This document shows, one piece after another, positions 54,236 to 64,000 of a DNA stretch of 64,000 bases. The notes beneath the pieces are model-generated. The model did no database searches and had not been told where the DNA came from. It worked only from the letters and a program-made list of their open reading frames with translations. Source of the stretch: Ichthyophis bannanicus (taxonomy: Eukaryota > Chordata > Amphibia > Gymnophiona > Ichthyophiidae); contig CM066035.1 in NCBI GenBank assembly GCA_033557465.1, forward strand, positions 908,207,309 through 908,271,308, written 5' to 3'. The translations under genes and the position numbers were made by a program. Position 1 is the stretch's first letter, and every line of letters starts with the position of its first letter.

Positions 54236-55607
54236 TGGACAGTCATTAATTGAGTGGAAGAGGACTGGTGGAGGGAAGGGTGCATAATGAGCGAGTGCTA
54301 CATTTTAGAGAGTAGTTTTGGGTCTTAATGTTAAAAACTATTACAGTGTCTGGCTTGAATGAAAAATGGGTCTCCTTATTTTAAGTTTGTATAATGTTGA
54401 TAATGGCACCGTTAGGGTATTGAATTGGATAAATTAGCATGTAACCATGGACTATTTATAAAGAGAGATGTTGACGCCATTTTTATTTCTAGTTCACAGG
54501 AAAACAAGCATGGGGAGGACAATGATGGACTGATTGAATTGGTTGGAATTTCCTGATGCAGCGTGGTCTTGAAAGATGATATCATGTTGGATAGACTGAT
54601 TTAAAAGTGAAATATTTTTTACTTTACTTTTTACTTGGGGTGTTTTGTCAGGACTACCGACTATGGATTTTAAATTGAAAATGGTACAACTTAAATAAAA
54701 CATATACAAGAAAGGACCTATTACTAAACTATCCAGTCAGCACAACAGAATTGGGTATGCCTGATAATGAATTATGATGGCCCATCCTAATTACATGTAT
54801 ATAAATAATACATTAGTGGGTTATATACAGAGAATGGGCTTGACTGTTATTCTGGGGATATTTTATAGATGCTATGTGCCTTTATAAATTATACTCTTAC
54901 AATGTCCCTCCCCCCTATAGTACACAAATGCTCTTGCACAAATTTATACCTACTCTGAAGAAGGTGCAACTGTGTGCATGTACTCTATGAACGTATATGC
55001 ATTTTATAATATATATACATACACATTACACCTCTGCCCCAGCTCTGCATAAACCATGTCCCCCACCAGGAACACTTTCAGCTAGATTGCATAAAAACAG
55101 GCACAATCTTGCAGTGCACTTGCCTTTTATATATGTATATTTGTACATATTTTTAGAAGACCCATTTTCTGTTTTTTTGTTTATACATTATAAGACAGCA
55201 GCGAAGGTGGGCACGTGTAAGTGCCTTGTAAAGACGACCTGACACCTCTCAAAAAGAAAAATATCTCCGGAAAATAAAAAAGGCCTGAGACATGCCAAAG
55301 ATGTACGAGTTTCTAGATTATTTTAGAAACTTGCATGTCTCAGAAAAGAACTCTGCTGGTTCTGGCAACATAGCCGTGCCCAGCGAGATTTCAGAAAGAG
55401 TACGTGTATGTGCCGACGTTTCCACATCCCAGCCTATCATCTAAGGAGTAGAGACATGTTGCAGTGCAGCATTCCAGCATGCTTTTTTTCCAGATGCAAG
55501 AAATATTCTGGGAGTTACAGGACAAAGTCCTCTTCTCTGTACAATAGCTCGCATGCCGAAATGAGCACTTCTATTTCTGTGTGTGCCCCAGAGCAGGTAT
55601 ACATATA
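54236..55607. other. AT-rich spacer
   Basis: TA-rich, with an imperfect inverted repeat near 55283-55345 (GCCTGAGACATGCC... and TTGCATGTCTCAG). No gene, RNA or element identified. Confidence 0.4.
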
Positions 55608-56824
55608 GGGGTATGTTTACTAAACGGCGCACAAGTGCGCGGCGCACAATAGCGTGCGCTAAGGTACCTTAGCGCATGCTAATGATGCGTTTTTGTGCCC
55701 CGCACATGTGCGCGCCGCACTTACGGGCCCGCTCATGTGCGCGGCGCGCTGATGTGCGATAGAGGCGTGGAAAGGCTCCCGAAGGGTGGAGGAAGGCTCC
55801 CCAGGGGCGGAGAGACGGGGTCAATGGGTGGAGAGTGGGAGGGGAGAGGCTCCCCGCACAGGAGCGGGGCTGAATTTCGAGTAAAAAAATACCGCGAGTG
55901 AAAACCTCGCGGTAGAGCCGATTTAAAGGGAAGAGAAACCATTTCTGTCAGCAATGTACAGCAAAACCAGGGAAACCTACAAAAAGTGAGCAGTGTGATA
56001 CATGTGCACGGAACAAAAGGGCAAATAAACATTAAAAATGACCCCAACAAAATATAATAAAATTATAATCAAGCTGGGCAATAGTGATAGTAATGGGAAA
56101 CATCAAAAAACATTCCCAAAAAAGCCCCAAGAAATAAATATGAATTTTAGAAGGGTCTACACTCCGTCCCCATACAAGGTGAATGATCCCACAGTGAAAT
56201 AGCACTGATCAGGGTTTCTCTCTCCATTGGACAGGTTACCTATGGCATGCACATTTCCACAACAGCAGGGCGGGCAGGTCGGAATGGGCAATTGGACAGA
56301 TGCTGGGAAAGGGGATACAGAGGGCTGCAGGCGGCACATGCTGTGGTGCAGCTGGGGCACAGTGCGGACTAGGCAGATGCCTAGATGGCACCTAGGAATG
56401 CTGAAACTGAACAGCAGCCAGACAGCAACTGATGAGGGCCCAACATGGGCACGAGAGTGTCTATCACAGTGTCACAGGGGATAGTACCCAGCAGGTACCC
56501 CCAAGGGCACGGAACATTGGCAGGCGGTGATTGGGGGACGTGCAGACAGATATGCAGGCACCCCTACCCCAGAACCTGCACCATAGGCAGCCGCCTACCC
56601 GCACACAGGATGGCCTGAGACTGCGTACCACCAGCACCACCAGCAGAAGGGCATGTCAGCATGGTGGCACAGGGGTACTGGAGGTGGAGGGGGGCAGTGG
56701 CAGCTGCCCAGAGCAGACCATGGCCTAGCCCTGTGTAGGTGGGTGCAATGCACTGCAACAGACAGGCCCTGCCGGACAAACAGTCATGGTATCATCAGGG
56801 AATGCACTGTCTTTGGGGCAACAC

Positions 56825-56896
56825 GGTGGTACAGTGCACACAAGCAGTGTGTTTGGAGACAGAAGGTCACAGGTTCAAGCCCCAGCTGGGGCTCAT
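56825..56896 (+). repeat. tRNA-like box, first tandem copy
   Basis: GGTGGTACAGTG (A-like) and GGTTCAAGCCC (56872-56882, B box) with the CAGCTGGGGCTC 3' side. Confidence 0.5.
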
Positions 56897-57264
56897 GCCA
56901 ATCCAGTACCCATATTTTACCCACAACTATATCGTGATAGTAAAGAAGAACCTTTATTGCAGAGAACATACGCATGGCTCAAACACCTCTCTTTTACCCT
57001 ACAGAGCACAGACAGACACCAGAAACATGCACATTACCTAGAGCAGATTACCCCAAATGCAGTCCTGGAGGGCCACAAATCCTTCAGGGTTTATGCTGTC
57101 TCCAATCTAAGGATGGAGCGGTACTGGTGGTGGAGGTGGCAGCAGCTGGTGGCCACAGCAGACCATGGCCTAGCCCTGTCCAGGTGGGTGCCGTGCACTG
57201 CAACAAACAGTCCCTGTCGGATGTACAGTCATGGACTCCCAAGGGAATACAGCATATCTGTGGC

Positions 57265-57336
57265 AACACGGTGGTGCAGTGCACACAGTGTGTGCAAGAA
57301 CAGAAAGTCACAGGTTCAAAGCCCAGCTGGGGTTCC
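57265..57336 (+). repeat. tRNA-like box, second tandem copy
   Basis: GGTGGTGCAGTG and GGTTCAAAGCC (57313-57323) with CAGCTGGGGTTCC. It is the duplicate of 56825-56896. Confidence 0.5.
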
Positions 57337-57480
57337 TGCCAATCCAGTCCACATATTTTTCCCACAACTAAACCGTGATAGTAAGGACAAACCTTTATTG
57401 CTGAGAACATACGCATGGTTAATACGCCTATATTTTACCCCACTGAGCATAGACACCATAAACAGGCACATTACCTAGAG

Positions 57481-57673
57481 CAGAGTCTCCCAAATGCAGT
57501 CCTGGAGGGCCCCACACCATTCAGGTTCCATGCTGCCTCTAATAAAGATGCCTGTGCTGCATATCTATGCACCACCCCCATGGTATGCAGATGTATCTCA
57601 TGCATATTCATGAGGGACAGCATGAAAACCCGAACAGTGTTTGGCACACCAGGACTGGAGTTGGGAACCTCTG
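57481..57673. mobile_element. Palindromic hAT-type MITE (family B)
   Basis: CAGAGTCTCCCAAATGCAGT and GGAGTTGGGAACCTCTG ends, with flanks ACCTAGAG and CCGTAAAG (five of eight positions). It closely resembles 3696-3889, which marks copies 1 and 10 as near relatives. Confidence 0.7.
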
Positions 57674-59285
57674 CCGTAAAGCAGCAGCCAACAGGGGCAG
57701 ACACACCCACACCCACACCCACAGGCCCCATTGGCCAATGCCTCCTGGAGAGGCAAGACATTGGGCCCTGCGTGCATCTCCCAATACTAGCACTTGCATA
57801 CCTTAGCAATGCCACCCTACACCTGGGTATACGGTACACAGCTATCAAACGTTTCCTATGATTACTGGCAGATAGCAAGTCCTATGTTAAGCACAGTTTG
57901 CTCATTGAGCTCCATCATAACAATCTTTCTGATGTCTGCGGTGTGTGCTCCAGGTCTGGTCTCTGACAGTGTTTACCACCCTGGGGAGTGACCCCCAACA
58001 GTATTGCGTACCATATCCATGCCTGTACTGTGCCCAGGACAGGTGTGGTGGGCAGGGCTGCTAAACTCCTCTATAGTAGCACAATGCTGGCATAGGTGTG
58101 GGAGTGTATGTCTGTCTATACAGTGTGTGGTGGCTGCAAACACCTTCCACAGCCCACACTGCCAGCACTGTTGCCAGTATTGGCCTGCCAATGTGCATAA
58201 TGAGGAGCAAGGTACCATGGGTATAGCCCGGACAGGATGGCCTGGCCAGGATGCATCTGCACAGGGCATAGGGCACTGGCTGGGACATTTTAGTGCCTGG
58301 CCACCACCTACACAGACAGGGTGACCTCAGTATGTGTTGCTGGGAGATCACTCTCACCCTGACTGTGCAGTGACGACAGCATGGCTAGGCACCCCCATAG
58401 TGCTATATAGTATTCCTGTCATGTGATATTTATGGGTTTCCTTTTGGAGCCCAGTCACTGATTTATCTGCTTGTTGTGTATGCTGACATCCCAGTTCTGG
58501 GTGCATGCATTTCCACCAGGAACATGCACTATGGACTAGCTAGCAGACTGTTTGCAGCTGGTATGTGTCTTGATGGAGCGCCTTGTAGGGTGTAGCAGCT
58601 GAAGGCTTGCTGCAGGAAAATATCAGATAGTGGTGGGGTGAAGCTTAGCATATCCAGGCCTAATGTCTGTCTGCTATTGTGTTATGGATGTGTACAGAGC
58701 TGCATTGACTGCGCTGTAGGGTGTCTGTTCCCCAGCAGGTCTGGGGTTGATGTTCCCTCTACTGCCACCATTGCTGGGAGGTAGAATGTGGATCTGTTGA
58801 TGGGAGACCCTGTTTGCCACCCTCAGCCCTGGAGAAAGAGGGTGGTGGTACATAATTCTCCTAGGGGTCCATAGGGGCTACACCTGACTGAGACAGACAA
58901 ATATATCCAAGGTGTTTCTGCAGAAACTACCTATCTCAAACATTAACACTACTTTGGACCTCCAGTATGGCTTATTTCTGCCATGGAAGGTGCTGTGGAC
59001 CTGGTGCTGGGCGCCTCACCGCAACCTCAGGGTGAGCACAGTACCCGCACAATGTGACGGTGTGTAGCTACTCTGTGCCAGTAAAACACACGGTCAGTAC
59101 CCCCTACCAGGCCGAGGTGCTGTGGGGGTGCATACCCCATCTTGTGTTTATCTGTGGACAGCTAATTTGCATGTGCAGTGCATCATGGGTACGGGTGTGC
59201 TAACCCTATCCTGGTGACCACAGCAGACTGTCTGTGTGGTGACGTGCACTCCCTCTGCAGCCAGCCAGGGGCTTGCTTGTAGCTA

Positions 59286-59358
59286 TAGAGCTACAGCACA
59301 ATGGTTGCTTCACTGCCTGTGGAACCAGAGGTTATGGGTTCAAACCCACAGTGGGGTT
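59286..59358 (+). repeat. tRNA-like box at the palindromic end of copy 10
   Basis: CTACAGCACAATGG (59291-59304) and GGTTCAAACCC (59337-59347) are a good A/B pair, and ends TAGAG/CAGTG flank them. It faces the three minus-strand boxes at 59748, 60157 and 60528 across GGCGCC arrays. Confidence 0.55.
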
Positions 59359-59747
59359 ATTTGATAGGGCTGTCCAAAGCATTATCTATTTTTAATGTAC
59401 ATTATTGCTGCCAGCAAAAACACCCTCATCGTACTGTACCCATAAGGTGCCTCAGAGGGCGCTTTATAGGGCGCCCTATAGGTCACCTTATGGTTACCGT
59501 CCATATAAGGTGCACTATACGTTATCCTGTGGAGCACCTTATAGGGTGCCCTATAGGGGACATTTTAGGATGCCGTGGCAGACAGTGCACTTTATAATGT
59601 GCCCTATGGAGTGCCTTATAGGGTGCCTTATGCGGCACCTTCAATTACGACACTTGAGGGCCTGTTTGCTGGCAGCAATTAATAAAATACAAATAAAGTG
59701 CTGCAGGAAACATTGCAAAGCTGATGCCTCAGCCAGCCTTACGTATT

Positions 59748-59815
59748 AGGCACACTGGGGAGCAAACTCATGACCCCTGTATCAGCAGTCAGTGCTTTGA
59801 CCATTGTGCTACACT
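59748..59815 (-). repeat. tRNA-like box, tandem unit 1
   Basis: Minus strand: TAGCACAATGGTCAAAGCAC and a decayed B box (GAGTTTGCTCC). The B box is the weakest of the three. Confidence 0.4.
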
Positions 59816-60156
59816 GCTGCTCCTCCTTGCATGTCAGCGCACCTACTTAAGATTTTCATGCGTTTAAATGCACAGTGCTGCCATCAAACACAGTGCTATG
59901 ACCTTGCTGTGCCTCATAGGGCACCCTATATGGCGCCCTATAGGCTGCCCTTTCAGCAACATTGTAGGGTGCCGTGGCAGACAGTGCACTTTAAAATGTG
60001 CCCTCTGGGGTACCCTATGAGGCGCCTTATGCAGCACCTTATGTTACAATACTTTGAGGGTGTGTTTGCTGGCAGCACTAATTAAAATAAAAATAAAATG
60101 CCCCCTACAGCAATATTACCTATAACAGGTAATGCCTCAGCCAGCCTTCTTCATTA

Positions 60157-60228
60157 GGTACAGTGGGGGATTGAACCCATGACTCCTGCATCATTGGTCA
60201 GTGTCTTAACCATTGCGCTCCACTGCTG
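60157..60228 (-). repeat. tRNA-like box, tandem unit 2
   Basis: Minus strand: GAGCGCAATGGTTAAGACAC and GGTTCAATCCC (60168-60178), a strong B box at tRNA spacing. Confidence 0.5.
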
Positions 60229-60527
60229 CTCCTCCTTGCATGTCAGTGCACCTACTTATGATTTTCATTCCTTAAACTGCACAGTGCTGCCATCAAAAAC
60301 AGTGCTGTGACCTTGCGGTAACTCATATGGCACCCTATAAAGCGCCCTATAAGCAACATTCTAGGGTGCCTTGGCGGACAGTGCACTTTAAAATGTGCCT
60401 TATGGGGCGCCTTATGTTAACACGCTTTGAGAGTGCGTTTGCTAGTAGTGATAATTAAAATAAAAATAAAATGCCTCCTAAAGCAATCTTCCCCATAATA
60501 GGTAATGTCTCAGCCAGCCTTCTTCAT

Positions 60528-60598
60528 TGGGCACAGTGGGGGATTGAACCCCTGATCCCTGCAGCATTGGTCAGTGTCTTAACCATTGTACTGTGGCT
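60528..60598 (-). repeat. tRNA-like box, tandem unit 3
   Basis: Minus strand: CAGTACAATGGTTAAGACAC and GGTTCAATCC (60541-60550). Confidence 0.5.
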
Positions 60599-60807
60599 CT
60601 GTTCCTGTGCTTGCACATCAGCGCGCCACTTATGCTTCCCGCGCAGCTTTCTCATGCGCTAATGTGCGGGGCGCACATGAGCGCAGCGCACATTAGCGCA
60701 TGATTAATCCCGGTTTTGCTTTTTTCAGCCTGAAATGCCCACTCCTTATATGGCATCCGCACACTAGCGCGCCGCGCACATTACCGGGGTTTTAGTAAAC
60801 ATACCCC

Positions 60808-61667
60808 ATAGACATGACTGCCGGAGGTTTGGAATATGTGGTGCCATTCTTAAATTGGCCACACGGGTGCATCTGTCGAAAACTGCCTTGGACATACCTG
60901 CGCCATGTCCCCATATGGCTTGGACGTGCTCACACCAGACACATGTGAATCCTGGGCTTTGTAAAATGGCTTTTGGGACAGGACTGCGATTCACATATCT
61001 GAATTGGCGTTTTCAGACATGCAAATCTTGAATTGATCTTCTGTAACGGCCTCCTAAATCAAATGAAGCAAAACAGCTTGTAGAGAAAGTTTAATAGAAT
61101 AAAGAAATAAGAAAAATCCCCAAAATCAAAGAAAATATGTTTCATATCCAATGAAATACAAATCCACCAAAGGTTAAGAGGAAATCCAATGGGGCAATGT
61201 ATAAAGAACAACTATAAAATATGCTTTATGTGCAGGAAATGCTTCATAGAATTACCCCTTTAATAAATCAAACAAATTGTTTAAAAGAGCACATCCCCTT
61301 CCACTAGTCACTGAGAGTCCACCAACAGATCTTTGGGAGAAACATCTCCAAAAATCACTATTTACCTGGAGAAACAGTTTTGAAATTGCTTTCAAAATGG
61401 TTTGCATCCTATCAATTTAAATACTTCAGATTACAGTGGAAGATTTGCTAATTAGGAATTTGTCATTTTCACCACAGCACTACTTGTTCCACAGGACAAA
61501 TACAACAAATCTGATCTAATTTCTATTCATGTGGGTGTTTGCAGCCCAACATACAAATTACAGAATGTAATCTAATTGTATGCACTGCCCCGAGACACCA
61601 ACAATCGATGCACAAAAGTTTGGTTTTTTAAAGTCTTGGCTAAGGAGCTTTATTTAAGGATAGGTAA
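60808..61667. other. AT-rich spacer, nothing recognised
   Basis: No repeat ends, RNA or coding potential beyond short frames. It separates copy 10 from the CR1 3' end. Confidence 0.5.
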
Positions 61668-61742
61668 GAATATAGAAACATAGAAACATGATGAGAGAAA
61701 AAGACCACATGGCCTATCTAGTCTGTCCTTCCATATCAACAA

Positions 61743-63470
61743 CTACAACAGTCCACTTTTTACCTTTAGAGATCCTCTGTGTTGATCCCATACTTTTTTG
61801 AATTCAGTTACTGTCCTCATCTCTACCACCTCCACTGGGAGACTATTCCACGGATCCACTACTCTTTCCGTAAAGAAATATTTCCGCATATCACTCCTGA
61901 ATCTATCTCCCTTCACCCTCATCCCATGTCCCCTCATAGCAGAACTTGCTTTCAATTGAAAGAGGCTCTCTCCCTGAATATTTATGCCATGGAGGTATTT
62001 AAACATCTCAATCATATCACCTCTATCCCGCCTTTCCTCTAAGGTGTACATATTAAGATCCTTCAGTCTGTCCTCATATGCTTTATAATGAAGCCCACTA
62101 ATCATTTTAGTAGCCACCCTCTGCACCGACTCCATCCTGTTCACATCCTTTTGAAGGTGCGGTCTCCAGAATTGCACACCATACTCCAAATGAGGTCGCA
62201 CCAAAGACTTATACAGAGGCATTATCACCTCCTTTTTTCTGCTAGCCATTCCTCTCCGTATGCACCCAAGCATCCTTCTAGCTTTTGCCGTCGCCTTTTC
62301 TACCTGTTTAGCCACTTTAAGATCATCAGACACAACCAAGCCTAGGTCCCGCTCTTCTTTAGTGGACAAAAGTACTTCACCTCCTATACTGTATTGCTCC
62401 CTTGGATTGCTGCAGCCGAAATGCATGACCTTACATTTTTTAACATTAAATCCCAGCTGCCAAATTCTAGACCATTCTTCAAGCTTAGCTAGATCCCTCC
62501 TCATGTTATCTACACCTTCCTGGGTGTCTACTCTATTGCAGATTTTGGTATTATCTGCAAAGAGGCAAACTTTACCCGACAGCCCTTCCGCTATATCACT
62601 AACAAAGATGTTAAAAAGAATCGGACCAAGGACAGATCCCTGGGGCACACCACTGGTAACATCCTTCTCCTCAGAGTGAGCTCCATTTACTTGTACTCTT
62701 TGTTGCCTCCCACCCAACCAATTTCTAACCCAAGCAGTAACTTTAGGGTCCATCCCTAGGGTGCTCAGTTTGTTTATAAGTTGCCTGTGAGGAACAGTGT
62801 CAAAGGCTTTACTGAAATCTAAATACACCACATCTAGAGCTCTCCCTCGGTCCAACTCCCTGGTCACCCAGTCAAAGAAATCAATCAGATTTGTCTGATA
62901 AGACCTGCCTCTGGTGAATCCATGCTGCCTTGGATCCTGTAATCCGCTGGACTCCAGAAACCTCACTATTTTCTCTTTCAGCAGCGTTTCCAATAATTTA
63001 CTCACCACTGAAGTTAAACTAACTGGCCTGTAGTTTTCGACCACATCCTTACTTCCGCTTTTGTGTAAAGGCACCACATGAGCCTCTCTCCAGTCCTTTG
63101 GCACCACTCCCGACTCCAACGAGGCATTGAAAAGGTCAGTCAGTGGAGTTGCTAGAACGTTCCCAAGTTCCCTCAGTATTCTAGGGTGTATCCCATCCGG
63201 TCCCATCGCTTTGTCTACTTTAAGTTGAGCTCGTTTCTCACGAACACAGTCTTCTGACAATTGTTCAAGATGTCCCTCGCTTCTGTTCCTATTTGTGGGT
63301 GTTTTCTGAGGTCCTGCTCCTGGTTCTTCATCTGTGAACACAGAACAAAAATATTTGTTAAGCAATTCCGCTTTATCCTTATCAGCTTCTACATATTCCC
63401 CCCCTACACCCTTGAGTCTGACAATACCACTTTTGCCCTTCCTCTTCTCACTAATATATCTGAAAATGTC
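61743..63470 (-). pseudogene. CR1 reverse transcriptase domain, catalytic FADD reads FADN
   Basis: At least 540 codons are open. In order: LLNKYFCSVFTDE linker, MGPDGIHPRILREL, DWREAHVVPLHKSGSK with NYRPVSLTSVVSKLLE (RT motif 1), VVYLDFSKAFDTVPH (first catalytic Asp), SGVPQGSVLGPILFNIF (motif 4), CLFADNTKIC (about 62560), FNVKKCKVMHFG, then the CR1 C-terminal region with RPHLEYGVQFWRPHLQKD and DPWNSLPVEVV. The second Asp of the FADD pair is Asn (GAT AAT), which should abolish or cripple polymerisation. The frame is open upstream to about 63470, where it is out of step with the endonuclease part. Confidence 0.9.
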
Positions 63471-64000
63471 TTATCCCCCCATTTTATTGCATTGGCTATT
63501 TCCTCCTCCTTTTGAATCTTTGCCTTCTTGACTAGTTTGCTAGCTTCTCTAAGTTTTTCCAAATACAGATGCCTGTCTTCCTCTCTCTGTGATCTCTTGT
63601 ATTTCATGAAGGCCTCCCTCTTTTTCTTCACTTTTTCAGCTACTTCCTTCAAAAACCATAGCGGTCTCCTTTTCCTTTTGCCTTTATTTACCATTTTAAC
63701 AAAAAGGTTGGTTGCCCTTAAAATATCCCCTTTCAGTTTTGCCCACTGTTTTTCTACATCCCCCAGCTGTTCCCATCCCACTAACGACTCCCTGAGGTAT
63801 TGGCCCATCTTCGCAAAGTTAGTCTTCCTAAAGTCTAAGATCCTCACCTTGGAATGGATTCTAACAGCCCTAGTCCTAATACTGAACCACACCATTTGGT
63901 GATCACTGGATGCAAAATTATCTCCCACTATAACATCAGAAATACTTTCACCATTGGCAAACACCAAGTCCAGTATGTCCCCTTCATGTGGGTTCTGTTA
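63404..64000 (-). pseudogene. CR1 endonuclease end and linker, frameshifted
   Basis: From 63967 the minus strand encodes MVFANGESISD, SDHQMVWFSI (the SDH motif closing the apurinic-endonuclease fold) and a long basic, helical linker (KGKRKRRPLWFLKEVAEKVKKKREA) up to KTFSD near 63470. There one base appears lost in an A run (plus 63463-63466), because the sequence past it makes CR1 sense only in the next frame. The endonuclease start lies beyond the window. Confidence 0.8.

Larger units (their letters stand above)
56660..57420 (+). repeat. Tandem duplication, about 444-bp period
   Basis: AGCAGACCATGGCCTAGCCC occurs at about 56711 and 57160, ACACGGTGGT at 56821 and about 57266, and TTTATTGC followed by GAGAACATACGCATGG at 56952 and 57392. 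The spacing is 440-450 bases throughout. The second copy also absorbs part of a family B MITE edge. Confidence 0.8.
59440..60605. repeat. Three tandem units of GGCGCC array plus tRNA-like box
   Basis: Each unit has CATAGGGCACCCTATA-type palindromes, the phrase GGCAGACAGTGCACTTTA, a GTTTGCTGGCAGCA element, an AAATAAAATGCC tract and an inverted tRNA-like box. Equivalent bases are 410 and 373 apart. The units have diverged, so amplification is not recent. Confidence 0.7.
55608..60807 (-). mobile_element. Largest Harbinger-like element, copy 10, GCGC-end subfamily
   Basis: This 5,200-bp copy has terminal GGGGTATGTTTACTAAACGG / GTTTTAGTAAACATACCCC and ATA on both sides (55605-55607 and 60808-60810). 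Its subterminal DNA is built of GTGCGCGGCGCAC-type palindromes instead of GTTAACGCG. The GC box is at about 55800-55860. The interior has a 444-bp tandem duplication with tRNA-like boxes (56825 and 57265), a family B MITE (57481) and, toward the right end, a fourth to sixth tRNA-like box among tandem GGCGCC arrays. No transposase frame; the longest frame (230 codons) spans duplicated non-coding sequence. Confidence 0.85.
61668..64000 (-). mobile_element. CR1-clade LINE, long copy running out of the window
   Basis: The 3' end at 61668 has tandem octamers (TTTCTATG on the minus strand), the CR1 tail signature. A compact 3' UTR contains the inverse of AAGACCACATGGCCTATCTA, and the polymerase frame begins its reading at the other end beyond 64000. 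It is the best-preserved retroelement here. Fragments of the same family lie at 7050 and 53726. Confidence 0.9.

Noticed and set aside
56786..57478. 230-codon plus-strand frame in copy 10
   Set aside because: It spans the 444-bp tandem duplication, and the peptide repeats itself for that reason. The corresponding region in other copies is broken.

Overview
This window looks like intergenic DNA from a large, repeat-rich vertebrate genome. Almost everything recognisable is a transposable element or the debris of one. I find no host protein-coding gene, rRNA, canonical tRNA gene or CRISPR array. The mixture (CR1 and L2 LINEs, a Penelope-like element with a GIY-YIG endonuclease, Tc1/mariner, hAT-type MITEs, PIF/Harbinger-like elements and tRNA-derived SINEs with TAAA tails) fits an amphibian, perhaps a caecilian, or less likely a non-avian reptile. 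That assignment is inference; no host gene confirms it.

The dominant component is one family of very large non-autonomous DNA elements. They begin with GGGGTATGTTTACTAAAC, end in its inverse and have 3-bp duplications (TAA, TTA or ATA), as in PIF/Harbinger. Copies are at 2678-6180, 8885-12746, 12764-15807, 15811-19372, 21672-24652 (cut), 28655-32222 (cut), 34777-41072, 41603-44793 (cut), 44794-47105 and 55608-60807, with a short relative at 34057-34326. None has a long transposase ORF. They share an architecture: one end has a conserved GC box (GGTCAATGGGCGGAGAGTGG) beside the terminal repeat. The other end has arrays of AAGGCGCC/TTATAAGG palindromes flanked by tRNA-like boxes, often as inverted pairs. 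The interior carries another tRNA-like box and a palindromic hAT MITE.

Other elements lie between these or nested in them. A C-rich, CpG-rich stretch occupies 1-1290, followed by a SINE. Penelope-type sequence lies at about 1560-2677 and 6466-7027, and a better-preserved Penelope element (35089-38505) with 0.5-kb inverted arms is nested in the 34777-41072 copy. A decayed single-frame L2 LINE runs on the minus strand from 24653 to about 28060. Degenerate L2 fragments are at 33490-34445 and 47140-47700. CR1 pieces are at 7050-7335, 42058-42585 and 53726-54235. A long CR1 occupies 61668-64000 on the minus strand and leaves the window inside its endonuclease domain. A broken Tc1 transposon is at 50069-51666.

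The signals most worth following are: the tRNA-like boxes and fold-back arms built into the Harbinger-like family; hammerhead-like ribozyme cores in three Penelope terminal repeats; a perfect 56-bp hairpin inside the Penelope element; two hAT MITEs inserted side by side at the same CTCTAGGA target; and a CR1 reverse transcriptase whose FADD motif reads FADN. The open reading frames elsewhere are mostly chance frames through repeats.
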